DNA of 57,540 bases, from contig NZ_LWFF01000278.1 in the NCBI RefSeq assembly GCF_001635685.1, positions 1 to 57,540 on the forward strand, given 5' to 3'. Positions within the stretch are counted from its first letter, which is position 1, and each line of letters opens with the position of its first letter. This document shows, piece after piece, positions 36,213-48,336 of the stretch. A model generated the notes under the pieces. The model did no database searches. It saw only the letters and a list, made by a program, of their open reading frames with translations, and was not told the origin of the DNA. This DNA is from Erythrobacter sp. HI0063. GTDB lineage: Bacteria > Pseudomonadota > Alphaproteobacteria > Sphingomonadales > Sphingomonadaceae. A program made the translations under genes and the position numbers.

Positions 36213-39200
36213 TCAGCTATAATAGTCCTGCAACGAGCGTACTTCAAGCTCACCGGTCGAAACTTCCGCGATCGCCCGCGCCGTGGCCAAGGCCGCGCTC
36301 GCCGTGGTGTAATACGGCACCTTGCGTTCGAGGGCGCCTGCCCGGATCGATTGCGAATCCAGCAGCGATTGCCAGCCTTCGGTGGTGTTGAAGATCAGAT
36401 CGACCTCCCCGTCCACGATCGCGTCGACGATATGGGGGCGCCCTTCGGCCACCTTGTTGACCGGCTCCACCGCCAGGCCCTGTTCGGCCAGATAACGCTG
36501 CGTGCCGCCCGTGGCGATGACGCGGAAGCCCTGATCGAGCAAAGTCTTCACGGCGGGCAGGATCACCTGCTTGTCGCTATCCTTGACCGAAACGAACAGC
36601 GTGCCCGAACGCGGCAGATGCATACCCGCCCCGATCTGCGACTTGAGGAAGGCGGCAGGGAACGTGGAGTCTATTCCCATTACTTCGCCCGTGCTCTTCA
36701 TTTCCGGCGAAAGGATCGGATCGGCGCCGGGGAAGCGCGCGAAGGGGAACACCGCCTCCTTAACAGCCATGTGCTTGGGCCGGATGTCGAAGGGTTCGAA
36801 ATTGGACAGCGGTTCGCCCGCCATCACCCGTGCCGCAATCTTGGCAACCGGACGTCCGATCGCCTTGGCGACGAAGGGCACGGTGCGGCTGGCACGCGGA
36901 TTGACCTCGATCAGATAGACCTCGTCGTCCTTGATCGCGAACTGGACGTTCATCAGGCCGCGCACCTGCAGCGCGTGGGCCAGGGCTTCGGCCTGGCGTT
37001 CCATCTCGGCGACGATTTCGTCCGAGAGGCTGTAGGGCGGGATCGTGCAGGCGGAATCGCCCGAATGGACACCCGCTTCCTCGATATGCTGCATGACGCC
37101 CGCAATGCGGACCTCGTTGCCGTCGCAGATCACGTCGACATCGCATTCGATCGCATCGCGCAGATACTGGTCGACCAGCACCGGGCTGTCGCCCGACACG
37201 TTTACCGCAGTGGCGATATAATCGTCGAGCTGCGCTTCGCTGTCCACGACCTCCATCGCGCGCCCGCCCAGCACATAACTGGGGCGCAGCAGCACGGGAT
37301 AGCCGATGCGGGCTGCCCAGGCGGCGGCCTCGTCCCGATCGCGCGCGATGCCGTTCTGCGGCTGCTTCAGATCGAGCTTGTTGACGAGGCGCGCGAAGCG
37401 TTCGCGATCTTCGGCAAGGTCGATCGCATCGGGGCTGGTGCCCAGGATCGGCACCCCTTCCCGCTCCAGCGCGGCGGCCAGTTTCAGCGGCGTCTGCCCG
37501 CCGAACTGGACGATCACGCCCACGACTTCGCCGCGCGACATTTCGACGCGCAGGATTTCCAGCACGTCTTCTTCGGTCAGCGGCTCGAAATAGAGCCGGT
37601 CGGAGGTGTCGTAATCGGTGCTGACCGTCTCGGGATTGCAATTGACCATGATGGTCTCGAACCCGGCCCCGCCCTGCGCTTCGTCGCCGAGCGCGAAACA
37701 GGCATGGACGCAGCAATAGTCGAACTCGATGCCCTGCCCGATCCGGTTGGGCCCGCCGCCCAGGATCACGATCTTGCGGCGATCGCTGGGATCGGCCTCG
37801 TCCTCCGGCTCTCCGAAGCTGGGCGCTTCGTAGGTCGAATACATGTACGGCGTGGTCGCTTCGAATTCTGCAGCGCAGCTGTCGATGCGCTTGAAGACCG
37901 GGAAGACGCCAAGTTTCTGGCGTAGCTTGCGCACCTCTTCCTCGCTGGTCGCGCCTGCCATGGCGCGCAAGGCATCGTGCAACAGGCCCGAACGGCGCGC
38001 CTGCGTTTCCGCGAGGCCTCCGGCGACACCCACGGAGCGCACGGCGAGCGTGGCGAGCCGCTTGTCCGAAAAGCCCATCGCTTTCAGGCGGCGCATTTCG
38101 GCGGCATCGCGCGGCAGGCCGTTATGCGCGATCATGTTCTCTTCGTAGATGATCGCTTCGATCTGGCGCAGGAACCATGGATCGAACCCGGTGAGCGCCT
38201 GTATCTCGCCCATTTCGAAGCCTTCGCGGAAGGCCTGCGCGATCCTGAGAATGCGGTCCGGCGTGCGCTGGCTGATCGCGGCGGTGATGACTTCGCGGCT
38301 CTTGCCTTCCAGTTCGGGCACGCGGTTGAACCCGTCGAGCCCGGTTTCGAGGCCGCGTAGCGCCTTCTGCATCGATTCCGCGAAACAGCGGCCGATCGCC
38401 ATGACCTCGCCCACCGACTTCATCGCGGTGGACAATTCCTGCTTGGCGCCCTTGAACTTCTCGAAGGCGAAGCGCGGGATCTTGGTGACGACGTAATCGA
38501 TCGTCGGCTCGAAACTGGCGGGCGTCGCCCCGGTAATTTCGTTGGTCAGCTCGTCCAGCGTGTATCCGACGGCGAGCTTCGCGGCGACGCGTGCGATCGG
38601 GAAACCGGTGGCCTTGGATGCCAGCGCGGAAGAGCGCGAGACGCGCGGGTTCATTTCGATCACGATCAGGCGACCGGACTTCGGATCGACTGCGAACTGT
38701 ACGTTCGAACCGCCTGTTTCCACGCCAACTTCACGCAGCACAGCGATGCTGGCGCTGCGCATGATCTGGTATTCCTTGTCGGTCAGCGTCAGCGCCGGGG
38801 CAACGGTGATTGAATCCCCGGTGTGCACGCCCATCGGATCGACATTCTCGATCGCGCAGATGATGATGCAATTGTCCGCCCGGTCGCGGACCACTTCCAT
38901 CTCGTATTCCTTCCAGCCGAGGAGCGATTCCTCGATCAGGACTTCGGTTGTGGGCGAGGCGTCGAGGCCTTCGCGCACGATCCGCTCGAACTCGGTCTTG
39001 TTGTAAGCGATGCCGCCGCCCGTGCCGCCAAGCGTGAAGCTGGGCCGGATGATGGATGGCAGGCCGGTGCGTTCGAGCACATCGAAAGCCTCCTGCACCG
39101 TGTTTGCAACGCCGCTGCGCGCGCTCTCCAAGCCGATCGCATCCATCGCCTCGCGGAAGCGCTGGCGGTTTTCCGCCTTGTCGATGGCATCGGCATCCGC

Positions 39201-39551
39201 GCCGATCATCTGGACGCCGTATTTTTCCAGCGTGCCATCGTTGAACAAGGCCAGCGCGCAATTCAGCGCCGTCTGCCCGCCCATCGTGGGCAGCACCGCA
39301 TCGGGCCGCTCCTTCTCGATGATCTTGGCGACGATTTCGGGCGTGATCGGCTCGATATAGGTCGCGTCGGCCATTTCCGGGTCGGTCATGATCGTGGCGG
39401 GGTTGGAGTTGACGAGGACCACGCGGTAGCCCTCCTCCTTCAAAGCCTTGATCGCCTGCGTGCCGGAATAGTCGAACTCGCAGGCCTGGCCGATGATGAT
39501 CGGACCAGCGCCGATGACGAGGATCGAGGAGATGTCAGTGCGTTTGGGCAT
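36213..39551 (-). CDS. carB: Carbamoyl-phosphate synthase large subunit
   Basis: 1112 residues. Makes carbamoyl phosphate from bicarbonate, ammonia (from CarA) and two ATP for pyrimidines and arginine. Two ATP-grasp halves are visible: the first with [25 protein letters not shown] and [13 protein letters not shown], the second with [27 protein letters not shown] and [11 protein letters not shown]-terminal MGS-like allosteric domain follows ([15 protein letters not shown]). Its ATG directly follows the TAA of the inserted gene 39552-40178, so expression probably depends on the carA transcript. Confidence 0.98.
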   Translation of the reverse strand: MPKRTDISSILVIGAGPIIIGQACEFDYSGTQAIKALKEEGYRVVLVNSNPATIMTDPEMADATYIEPITPEIVAKIIEKERPDAVLPTMGGQTALNCALALFNDGTLEKYGVQMIGADADAIDKAENRQRFREAMDAIGLESARSGVANTVQEAFDVLERTGLPSIIRPSFTLGGTGGGIAYNKTEFERIVREGLDASPTTEVLIEESLLGWKEYEMEVVRDRADNCIIICAIENVDPMGVHTGDSITVAPALTLTDKEYQIMRSASIAVLREVGVETGGSNVQFAVDPKSGRLIVIEMNPRVSRSSALASKATGFPIARVAAKLAVGYTLDELTNEITGATPASFEPTIDYVVTKIPRFAFEKFKGAKQELSTAMKSVGEVMAIGRCFAESMQKALRGLETGLDGFNRVPELEGKSREVITAAISQRTPDRILRIAQAFREGFEMGEIQALTGFDPWFLRQIEAIIYEENMIAHNGLPRDAAEMRRLKAMGFSDKRLATLAVRSVGVAGGLAETQARRSGLLHDALRAMAGATSEEEVRKLRQKLGVFPVFKRIDSCAAEFEATTPYMYSTYEAPSFGEPEDEADPSDRRKIVILGGGPNRIGQGIEFDYCCVHACFALGDEAQGGAGFETIMVNCNPETVSTDYDTSDRLYFEPLTEEDVLEILRVEMSRGEVVGVIVQFGGQTPLKLAAALEREGVPILGTSPDAIDLAEDRERFARLVNKLDLKQPQNGIARDRDEAAAWAARIGYPVLLRPSYVLGGRAMEVVDSEAQLDDYIATAVNVSGDSPVLVDQYLRDAIECDVDVICDGNEVRIAGVMQHIEEAGVHSGDSACTIPPYSLSDEIVAEMERQAEALAHALQVRGLMNVQFAIKDDEVYLIEVNPRASRTVPFVAKAIGRPVAKIAARVMAGEPLSNFEPFDIRPKHMAVKEAVFPFARFPGADPILSPEMKSTGEVMGIDSTFPAAFLKSQIGAGMHLPRSGTLFVSVKDSDKQVILPAVKTLLDQGFRVIATGGTQRYLAEQGLAVEPVNKVAEGRPHIVDAIVDGEVDLIFNTTEGWQSLLDSQSIRAGALERKVPYYTTASAALATARAIAEVSTGELEVRSLQDYYS

Positions 39552-40178
39552 TTAGAAAACTATTCCGAAAAAGGCAGCAATAAGTGCGAGTAATGCGAGA
39601 GCCGCCTGTCCGACAGCGGCTCCAGCAGCGTGGTCGGCGATCCACCGCAAACTGCTTTTCGCCATTTGCCAAACATGACTTGGCCTAATGAAATCACGTC
39701 GGAGTGCTTCATTTAAGGACTCGACCTCCTGAACGGCCACTTCAACCGCTCTGGGAGAAAGATCTCCTGTATCGTTCGCGTTGATCAGACCAGTCCTAAG
39801 AGCATCAGAAGCTTCCGCGATTTGCCGAAATTCAGAACTATTATGATCGAAACCGACGATCCGATCAGACGCTGGCGCTTTGAGGGTTGTGTCGTCCGAA
39901 TCCACCCTGCCTTCCCCCCGCTCAAGCAACTCCTCCGCGTACTTATAACCCTCGTCTGTCAGAGAATATCGCGTCGGTTGAGTTGAGACAAAAGGATTGT
40001 CGATGTGTATCCAACTGTTAACGCTCAGGGCTTTCAAGGCAAGTTCAATCCGGGCATCCGTAACATCGACCGACAGAAGGGAGCTGACCTGGTGCAACTC
40101 GAGTCTCTCACTCCCAGATTGATAATACTCATGAAATGCATAGAGTATCAGTGCTTCTAGTTCTGCTTGCCTAATCAC
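39552..40178 (-). CDS. Unknown winged-helix/TM gene inserted between carA and carB
   Basis: 208 residues from a GTG at 40178 that overlaps the carA stop (GTGA). Its TAA is followed with no spacer by the carB ATG. The first ~90 residues look like a winged helix (SSLLSVDVTDARIELALKAL, NSWIHIDN, TRYSLTDEGYKYAEELL). A polar region follows (about 95-165), then a C-terminal hydrophobic helix ([19 protein letters not shown]). Base composition is visibly AT-richer than carA and carB, pointing to acquisition. I recognise no family. It could sense something and act at the membrane, but no function is shown. Confidence 0.75.
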   Translation of the reverse strand: MIRQAELEALILYAFHEYYQSGSERLELHQVSSLLSVDVTDARIELALKALSVNSWIHIDNPFVSTQPTRYSLTDEGYKYAEELLERGEGRVDSDDTTLKAPASDRIVGFDHNSSEFRQIAEASDALRTGLINANDTGDLSPRAVEVAVQEVESLNEALRRDFIRPSHVWQMAKSSLRWIADHAAGAAVGQAALALLALIAAFFGIVF

Positions 40179-41353
40179 CCCAACATCCCCACGAACTTTT
40201 CGAACAGGTAGAAGCTGTCCTGCGGCCCCGGGCTCGCCTCGGGGTGGTACTGGACGCCGAACGCCTTCTTGCCCCGGATCGAAATCCCGCAATTGGTGCC
40301 GTCGAACAGGGAGACATGGGTCTCCTCGACCCCCTCGGGCAGGCTTTCGCCATCGACCGCGAAGCCGTGGTTCATGCTGGTGATCTCGACCAGACCCTCG
40401 CTCTCGCCCCAGTCCGAGCCGACGCGCTGGACCGGGTGGTTGGCGCCGCGATGGCCCTGGAACATCTTGGCGGTCTTCGCACCTGCCGCCAGGCCGAGCA
40501 TCTGGTGGCCGAGGCAGATGCCGAACAGCGGCACGTCGCGCTCCAGCAACCCCTTGATCACCGGCACGGCATACTCGCCCGTCGCCGCCGGATCGCCGGG
40601 GCCGTTCGACAGGAACACGCCATCGGGCTCCAACCGCATGATCTCGTCCAGCGAGGTGCGCGCAGGCACCACCGTCACCTTCGCGCCGGCCTGTGCGAGA
40701 TTGCGGAAAATATTGTCCTTCGCCCCGTAATCGATCGCGACGACATGCGGCTTCTCGTTTCCGTGCTCGGCATAGCCATGGCCCAATTGCCAGGGCCCGC
40801 CGCGCCAATCCTCCAGCACGCCGCGCGTCACGCCGGGGACGAGGTCCAGGCCTTCGAGCCCGCTCCATTCCGCGGCCTGCTGCCGCAAGGCGTCGAGATC
40901 GAATTCGCCGCGCGGGCTGTGCGCGATCACGGCGTTGGGCGCGCCGTTCAAGCGGATACGGCGCGTCAGCGCGCGCGTGTCCACGCCCGACAGGCCGATC
41001 TTCCCATGCGCGCGACACCAGTCGACGAATTCGTCGCGGGCGCGGAAATTGGAATGCGCGGTGATTTCCTGCCGCACGATGCAGCCCAACGCGCCGAGGC
41101 CGCGGCTCTCGTGGTCTTCCTCGTTCGCGCCGACATTGCCGATATGCGGGAAAGTGAAGGTGACGATCTGGCTGTCATAGCTCGGATCGGTCAGCACTTC
41201 CTGATAGCCGGTCATCGCGGTGTTGAAGCAGACCTCGCCCACCGCCGATCCCGTGGCGCCGAAGCCCTTGCCCCAGACAGCGGTCCCATCCGCCAGCACG
41301 AGGACGCCGGTCGCGCCTGATGGTTGCGCGTGCGAAGATGCGGACAGGGCCAT
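40175..41353 (-). CDS. carA: Carbamoyl-phosphate synthase small subunit
   Basis: 392 residues; glutaminase that feeds ammonia to CarB. N-terminal domain: LADGTAVWGKGFGATGSAVGEVCFNTAMTGYQE in segments, and THIGNVGANEEDHES-like FPHIGNVGANEEDHES. The C-terminal class-I amidotransferase has LSNGPGDP, the nucleophile in FGICLGHQML, and the His/Glu pair in VQYHPEASPGP. The stop overlaps the GTG of the inserted gene (39552-40178). Divergent from the yqeY gene. Confidence 0.97.
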   Translation of the reverse strand: MALSASSHAQPSGATGVLVLADGTAVWGKGFGATGSAVGEVCFNTAMTGYQEVLTDPSYDSQIVTFTFPHIGNVGANEEDHESRGLGALGCIVRQEITAHSNFRARDEFVDWCRAHGKIGLSGVDTRALTRRIRLNGAPNAVIAHSPRGEFDLDALRQQAAEWSGLEGLDLVPGVTRGVLEDWRGGPWQLGHGYAEHGNEKPHVVAIDYGAKDNIFRNLAQAGAKVTVVPARTSLDEIMRLEPDGVFLSNGPGDPAATGEYAVPVIKGLLERDVPLFGICLGHQMLGLAAGAKTAKMFQGHRGANHPVQRVGSDWGESEGLVEITSMNHGFAVDGESLPEGVEETHVSLFDGTNCGISIRGKKAFGVQYHPEASPGPQDSFYLFEKFVGMLG

Positions 41354-41505
41354 GGGCGCTCCGTTTCAAGAAATTGCCGACGATGTGTGCTAAGACCCAG
41401 CCGCTAGGGGCAGGCCGCCCACCCGTCAAGCGGAACGCTTGGCTTTGCGACAGCTTGCTCTAAATGGACGCCAATTCATCCACAGATACCGTCAAACGAG
41501 GCACC

Positions 41506-41958
41506 ATGCTGCGCGAAAAGATCCAGGCCGAAATCGTCACTGCCATGAAGGCGAAGGACAAGGAGCGGATTGCCGCCCTCCGCCTGATCGGCGCCAAGAT
41601 CAAGGATCGCGACATCGAATTGCGCACGTCGGACAAAAAGCCGGAAGACGATGCGATGGTGACGGACGTGCTGCTCAAGATGGCGAAGCAGCGCCGCGAA
41701 TCGATCGAAATGTACGAGGCGGGCGGACGACAGGAGCTGGCCGACAAGGAAAAGGCCGAACTCGCCACGATCGAGGAATTCCTGCCCAAGCAGATGAGCG
41801 AGGAAGAAACCAAGGCCGCCATCGCCGACATCAAGGCGGAAACAGGTGCCGAGGGTATGAAGGACATGGGCAAGGTGATGGGCGAGCTGAAAGCGCGCCA
41901 CGGCGCCACGCTCGACATGACGCGCGCAAGCGGCTGGGTGAAGGAGGCGCTGTCGTGA
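41506..41958 (+). CDS. GatB/YqeY-domain protein
   Basis: 150 residues from the ATG at 41506 (MLREKIQAEIVTAMKAKDKE), the normal YqeY start; an in-frame ATG at 41464 would add 14 residues. Helical domain related to the C-terminal part of GatB, thought to touch tRNA. The block KAELATIEEFLPKQMSEEE and the closing GKVMGELKARHG are typical. Its TGA overlaps the GTG of the next gene. Confidence 0.92.
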   Translation: MLREKIQAEIVTAMKAKDKERIAALRLIGAKIKDRDIELRTSDKKPEDDAMVTDVLLKMAKQRRESIEMYEAGGRQELADKEKAELATIEEFLPKQMSEEETKAAIADIKAETGAEGMKDMGKVMGELKARHGATLDMTRASGWVKEALS

Positions 41959-42638
41959 ATTCGATCCGCATACCGCTCTGGCTCGCCGCGCCGCTGGCCC
42001 TTGCCGCATGCGGCGAAGCGCCCGCACCCGAACCGACGCCCAGCGCCACGCCCACCGTCGCCGCGCCGCGCACGCTCGTGGCGGCGGATTTCGATCCCGA
42101 AAGCCTCGGTGCCAAGATCGTCGGCCCGCAAGGCCCCGAACCCGAAGCCGCGATCATGGCCGATGGGCGTGAGATCGCCCGGATCAAGAGCTTCGTCGCC
42201 TGCCCCAGAGACACGGCCGAATGCGTCCCGGCAGAGATGCCCGAAGGCACCGTCTACACCTATGTGCATGAAATCACGCTGGCCGACGACCTGACGCCGC
42301 AAGTGATCGAAACGCCGGAAACCGAAGGGGCCGCGCTGGAAGTGCCGGCTTCGCTGTTCCGCATGACGCAGGCCGCCGCCGGGTTCAACCGCTCGGTCGG
42401 CTATTCCCGCTCGCAGGCCGAAGCGGCACTGGGCGCGGGCGACGCGATCCAGGTCAGCAGCGACTCGGGCGAAATCATCTGGCGCGTAACCGCCGGATCG
42501 GGATGGAAACCGGGCATGCCGGTCACGTTCTGGTGGCAATCGACCACCCCGCCCGATGGCCCGGCAGACGCCTACAGCCTCGAAGTGAACGGCATGACCG
42601 CAAGCGCGAAGGGGCCGTTTCCGCCTTCTGGCGAGTAG
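41955..42638 (+). CDS. Putative lipoprotein
   Basis: 227 residues from the GTG at 41955 (GTGA overlap with the yqeY-like gene). Lipoprotein signal MNSIRIPLWLAAPLALAACG, then a Pro/Thr-rich linker (APAPEPTPSATPT) and a beta-rich domain with a possible disulfide (FVACPRDTAECVP). No family recognised. The frame is open upstream but that part overlaps the yqeY-like gene. Likely anchored in the outer membrane on its periplasmic face. Confidence 0.75.
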   Translation: MNSIRIPLWLAAPLALAACGEAPAPEPTPSATPTVAAPRTLVAADFDPESLGAKIVGPQGPEPEAAIMADGREIARIKSFVACPRDTAECVPAEMPEGTVYTYVHEITLADDLTPQVIETPETEGAALEVPASLFRMTQAAAGFNRSVGYSRSQAEAALGAGDAIQVSSDSGEIIWRVTAGSGWKPGMPVTFWWQSTTPPDGPADAYSLEVNGMTASAKGPFPPSGE

Positions 42639-42686
42639 CTTCGAGCTTGCTGGACTTGCCCTCGTCTGAAGGGGTAAGGCTCGATC

Positions 42687-44549
42687 ATGCTGACCCCCCA
42701 ATGGCTCGACGAATTGCGCGCGCGGATCACGCTGTCCGCGATCGTCGGGCGCACGGTACGGCTGACCAAGGCGGGGCGCGAGTTCAAGGCCTGCTGTCCG
42801 TTCCATAACGAGAAGACGCCCAGCTTCTACGTCAACGACGAGAAGGGCTTCTATCATTGCTTCGGCTGCGAGGCGCATGGCGACGCGATCCGCTGGATGA
42901 CGGATCAGAACGGCCTGCCCTTCATGGATGCGGTGAAGGAGCTAGCGGCGGAAGCGGGGATGGAAGTCCCCGCACCCGACCCCCGTTCAGCCGAGCGAGC
43001 GGAAAAGCGCGCCAGCCTTCACGATGTGACGGCGGCGGCGCAGGCGTTTTATGTCGACCGGCTGCGATCCCCCGATGGGGCCGCCGCGCGAGCCTATCTG
43101 GCGCGGCGCGGGTTTTCACAGAGCGTGATCGAGGCGTTTGGATTCGGTTTCGCGCCGGAAGAACGCCAGGCGATTCCGCGCGCCCTCTCGCAGTTCGACG
43201 AGCCGATGCTGCTCGAAACGGGCCTGCGCATCGATGTGGAGGGCAAGGAGCCGTACGACCGCTTCCGTGGCCGGTTGATGCTGCCGATTCAGGATGCGCG
43301 CGGGCGGGTGATCGGTTTCGGGGGACGTATCCTCGATGGCGATGCCAATCCGAACGCGCCGAAATATCTGAACTCGCCCGACACGCCGCTCTTCGACAAG
43401 GGTCGCACGCTCTACAACCTCCACCGCGCCGCCCCGGCCTCTCGCAAATCGGGGCGGATGATCGTGGTCGAAGGCTATATGGACGCGATCGCCCTCGCCC
43501 AGGCCGGGTTCGAAGAGGCCGTCGCTCCGCTCGGCACCGCGCTGACCGAAACGCAGATCGAAATGCTCTGGCGCCAGGTCGAGCGACCGATCCTGTGTTT
43601 CGATGGGGACAAGGCCGGCCAGAAGGCAGCGATGCGCGCCGTGGCGCGCGCCCTGCCGCTTTTGCGACCCGCCCACTCGCTCGCAATCGTGCGCCTTCCG
43701 TCCGGGCTCGATCCCGACGATCTGCTGCGGCAGCACGGCACGGAGGCGATGGAGCGCCTTCTCTCCGAACCCGCCGGATTGCTCGATACGCTGTGGGAGT
43801 TCGAAAAGGCCGCCGCGCCGCTGGCTTCGCCCGAAGACAAGGCCGGATTGAAGGCGCGCCTGCTCGATCATGTCGAGACCATCCAGCACCCCGATATCCG
43901 CGCGCTCTATAAGCGCGAATTGCTGGAGCGTTTCTCCGCCTTCGCGTTTCCGCCGAAACCCCAGCGGGAATGGCAACCGCGACAGGCGCGCGGTTCGGGC
44001 GGGGCCTTCTGGCAGGGCAAATCTGCCCATCCCATTCTGTCGCAGGACGCGAAGGTCCGGCTCGAGCGCGCGATTTCCGGCGGTGCGCGCGATGCTTTCA
44101 CTGCGGCCGTCCTCGCCGGTCTGGCTCGGTTCCCGGATCAGATCATCATCCACGAAGAGGCCTTGATGGGCCTCGCCGCGAGTGATCGAAATGTCGGACC
44201 TGCCATCGATTCGTTGATCGAAGCCGCCGAGACGCTTGATTTGCGCGGCGAATCATCCATATCATTCGATAACGGCCTTCCTGCCCCACCGGAAAAAACC
44301 CGCTTCGCCTTTCTCGATGAAGGCACCGACCCGGTTCATGCGCGCGAGGATTTGGCCGAAGCCGTGTCGCTGCTGGTCGAAAGACCTGCGCTGGAGGCTG
44401 CCCTTTCGGCAGCGACGGCGCGTTTCGAGCAGGACCCGGAAGGCTCGATCGCCGAGCAGGCCAGTTACCGCGAACGGTTGCTGGCACTGAACGACCGGTT
44501 GAAGCGTTTCGGGCGCATGCGCGCCGCGGCCGCCGACATCAGGAATTGA
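42687..44549 (+). CDS. dnaG: DNA primase
   Basis: 620 residues. The N-terminal CHC2 zinc finger reads CPFHNEKTPSFYVNDEKGFYHCFGC in segments (C-x2-H and C-x2-C). Primase core: RFRGRLMLPIQDARGRVIGFGGR, TOPRIM motifs VVEGYMDAI and CFDGDKAGQKA. The C-terminal ~180 residues are the helicase-binding domain. It synthesises RNA primers at the replication fork. Followed by rpoD 55 bp later, the common macromolecular-synthesis pairing. Confidence 0.97.
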   Translation: MLTPQWLDELRARITLSAIVGRTVRLTKAGREFKACCPFHNEKTPSFYVNDEKGFYHCFGCEAHGDAIRWMTDQNGLPFMDAVKELAAEAGMEVPAPDPRSAERAEKRASLHDVTAAAQAFYVDRLRSPDGAAARAYLARRGFSQSVIEAFGFGFAPEERQAIPRALSQFDEPMLLETGLRIDVEGKEPYDRFRGRLMLPIQDARGRVIGFGGRILDGDANPNAPKYLNSPDTPLFDKGRTLYNLHRAAPASRKSGRMIVVEGYMDAIALAQAGFEEAVAPLGTALTETQIEMLWRQVERPILCFDGDKAGQKAAMRAVARALPLLRPAHSLAIVRLPSGLDPDDLLRQHGTEAMERLLSEPAGLLDTLWEFEKAAAPLASPEDKAGLKARLLDHVETIQHPDIRALYKRELLERFSAFAFPPKPQREWQPRQARGSGGAFWQGKSAHPILSQDAKVRLERAISGGARDAFTAAVLAGLARFPDQIIIHEEALMGLAASDRNVGPAIDSLIEAAETLDLRGESSISFDNGLPAPPEKTRFAFLDEGTDPVHAREDLAEAVSLLVERPALEAALSAATARFEQDPEGSIAEQASYRERLLALNDRLKRFGRMRAAAADIRN

Positions 44550-44604
44550 TCGATCGTGTGGGGCTTCTCCCGCCCGGCACGCAAAAACGGACTGACCCAC
44601 CTTC

Positions 44605-46626
<2,022 letters not shown>

Positions 46627-46632
46627 GCGAAC

Positions 46633-46670
46633 AAAAAAGGCCGGAGATCGAGCGATCTCCGGCCTTTTTT
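46633..46670 (+). terminator. Intrinsic terminator after rpoD
   Basis: AAAAAA, then GGCCGGAGATC-GAGC-GATCTCCGGCC (perfect 11-bp stem, 4-nt loop, 46639-46664) and TTTTTT (46665-46670). The A-run opposite makes it potentially bidirectional. Confidence 0.95.
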
Positions 46671-47260
46671 ACACCTATGCGTCGTCGGGCAGGCGCAGCT
46701 CGCCATTTGATCCCGTTGGCCCTTCTCCCCGACTCGCCAGATCGAACAGCGACTGTAAGCGTCGCGATCCGCCCCTAGGCCTGCGCTTTGCCACAATCGC
46801 GGCCATGCAGAAATCGATGTGGGTTCGCGGATAGAAAGGCGGCACGGACGCAAATGTAACCGGTTCGTATTATGGTGCGCTGCAGCGACGCGTGATTATG
46901 TTATTTCTCGACTTTCATCGAAGCTGCGCGGCATGCTGCCACTTTCCTGACCGCGCTGCTTGATATCGATTGCCGGAAAAAAACTTGTCAATTCAAAAAC
47001 GCTCACAGCGGCATCCGAATATGAGCAGTGGATCATGACTTTTTTAACGTCAAAGTTGAGATTTACGACAACTTCATTTGTACTATCCAGTTCAAAATCC
47101 TGGCATTACTTGGAAGATTCGTGAAATTCGCAATTTACGTCATTCTCTGGTCGGAAAAGACCACGCCAGCTTCATAGAAATCCTCTTTTTTTCCAATTAG
47201 ATTCGCGTATGGTCGCGCATAACTGACCAGCGATGCCGGAACAGAAGCGCAGAATTGACC
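46671..47260. other. Long AT-rich intergenic region
   Basis: About 590 bp with no credible gene; base composition drops sharply between 46870 and 47220. It probably holds the promoter of the PAS gene at 47261. AAGTTG (47053-47058) faces CAACTT (47069-47074), a small inverted repeat with 10-bp spacing. No ribosome-binding site for another frame and no RNA gene was recognised. Confidence 0.55.
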
Positions 47261-48208
47261 ATGCCTCAAGAGTCCTTTTCCGACGAAGACACCGCTTCCG
47301 CCAATTCAGCTCCGAGCACGGCCACTCTGACGGACGTGGTGCGCGATATGCCTCGTGTCCGCGCAATGCTCGAACATGGCCCGGTCCAGATCACTTCGCA
47401 CAAGCGAAACGAATTCGTGATGGTCCCGCAGTCGGATTTCGATCGAATGTCGTCTCTTTCCAACGTCGAAGTCCATGACATCGACGAGAAATTACGGCTG
47501 GTACTGGACACTGTCAGCACCTTCATCATGATCATGGACAATACGCTGCGGGTTCGACGCGCGAACAAGCCTTTTCTCGATTATTTCGGTTACTCTAGCG
47601 GCGACGTCATCGGGCATCAGTTCGGCAATATCGCGAAGACGGCCAATGACAGCTTTATTCTGATATGCGCCCAGCAGGTCTTGGAAAGCGGTCAGGAAAA
47701 ACGGTTTGAACTTCCTTCATCGCACCGCGAAGGGCGGTTCTTCCGCTATGTGATCCGCCCGTGGCCAGGCGGCGTGGCGATCTTCGCGGATGACGTCACC
47801 GAACAGACTCGCGCGACCGAAAACATCATGCAGGAGCTCGCAAGGGATCAGGCATCGAAGGAACTCGGGGGCGTGGGTTCGGGCATCGTCGATTCAAACG
47901 GCACCATCCTGCGGGCGAGTCTCGGTCTTGCAGTCCTGCTCGGAGTGAAACGTCGATTACTGAACGACGCTTCGATCTATCGCGTCCTTTCACCCGGATC
48001 TCGCGAGAAGGTCGAGAAATGTCTCGAGCGGCGAGGGCTCGAAACCGAGACCATCGAAATCGAATATCTTACCGACGGAGCCGAACTCGCGCCCGCGCGC
48101 ATGATCTGCTCACCATTTTCAAGCGGGCGCTTTCAGAACTGCACCGCATTCATAATTCAGGACTGCGCACGTTGTGGCGAGCCGCCAAGCCGCTCGCAGA
48201 ATGGCTGA
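47261..48208 (+). CDS. PAS protein with Phd-antitoxin-like N-terminus
   Basis: 315 residues from the ATG at 47261. Residues ~23-67 (LTDVVRDMPRVRAMLEHG, PVQITSHKRNEFVMVPQ, SDFDRM) have the spacing of Phd/YefM antitoxin N-termini, where a short helix is followed by (P)VxITxxxRxxxVMVPxxDF. A PAS domain follows (about 78-190, IMIMDNTLRVRRANKPFLDYFG) and a second PAS-like region (about 205-300). No kinase, cyclase or transmembrane output domain is present. It precedes an HWE kinase by 128 bp on the same strand, so it may be a sensory partner or DNA-binding regulator. Confidence 0.72.
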   Translation: MPQESFSDEDTASANSAPSTATLTDVVRDMPRVRAMLEHGPVQITSHKRNEFVMVPQSDFDRMSSLSNVEVHDIDEKLRLVLDTVSTFIMIMDNTLRVRRANKPFLDYFGYSSGDVIGHQFGNIAKTANDSFILICAQQVLESGQEKRFELPSSHREGRFFRYVIRPWPGGVAIFADDVTEQTRATENIMQELARDQASKELGGVGSGIVDSNGTILRASLGLAVLLGVKRRLLNDASIYRVLSPGSREKVEKCLERRGLETETIEIEYLTDGAELAPARMICSPFSSGRFQNCTAFIIQDCARCGEPPSRSQNG

Positions 48209-48336
48209 GCATTAACAAATTTAATAATTTTGCTGGAACCGCCTCTTCGGCCAGTCTTTGTGAGTGAGAGGGATGCGCGGCGAATTTTGCCGCTCCGCCC
48301 TCTTGCGATGCAAGGCACTGAGAGGGAACACGCCGC

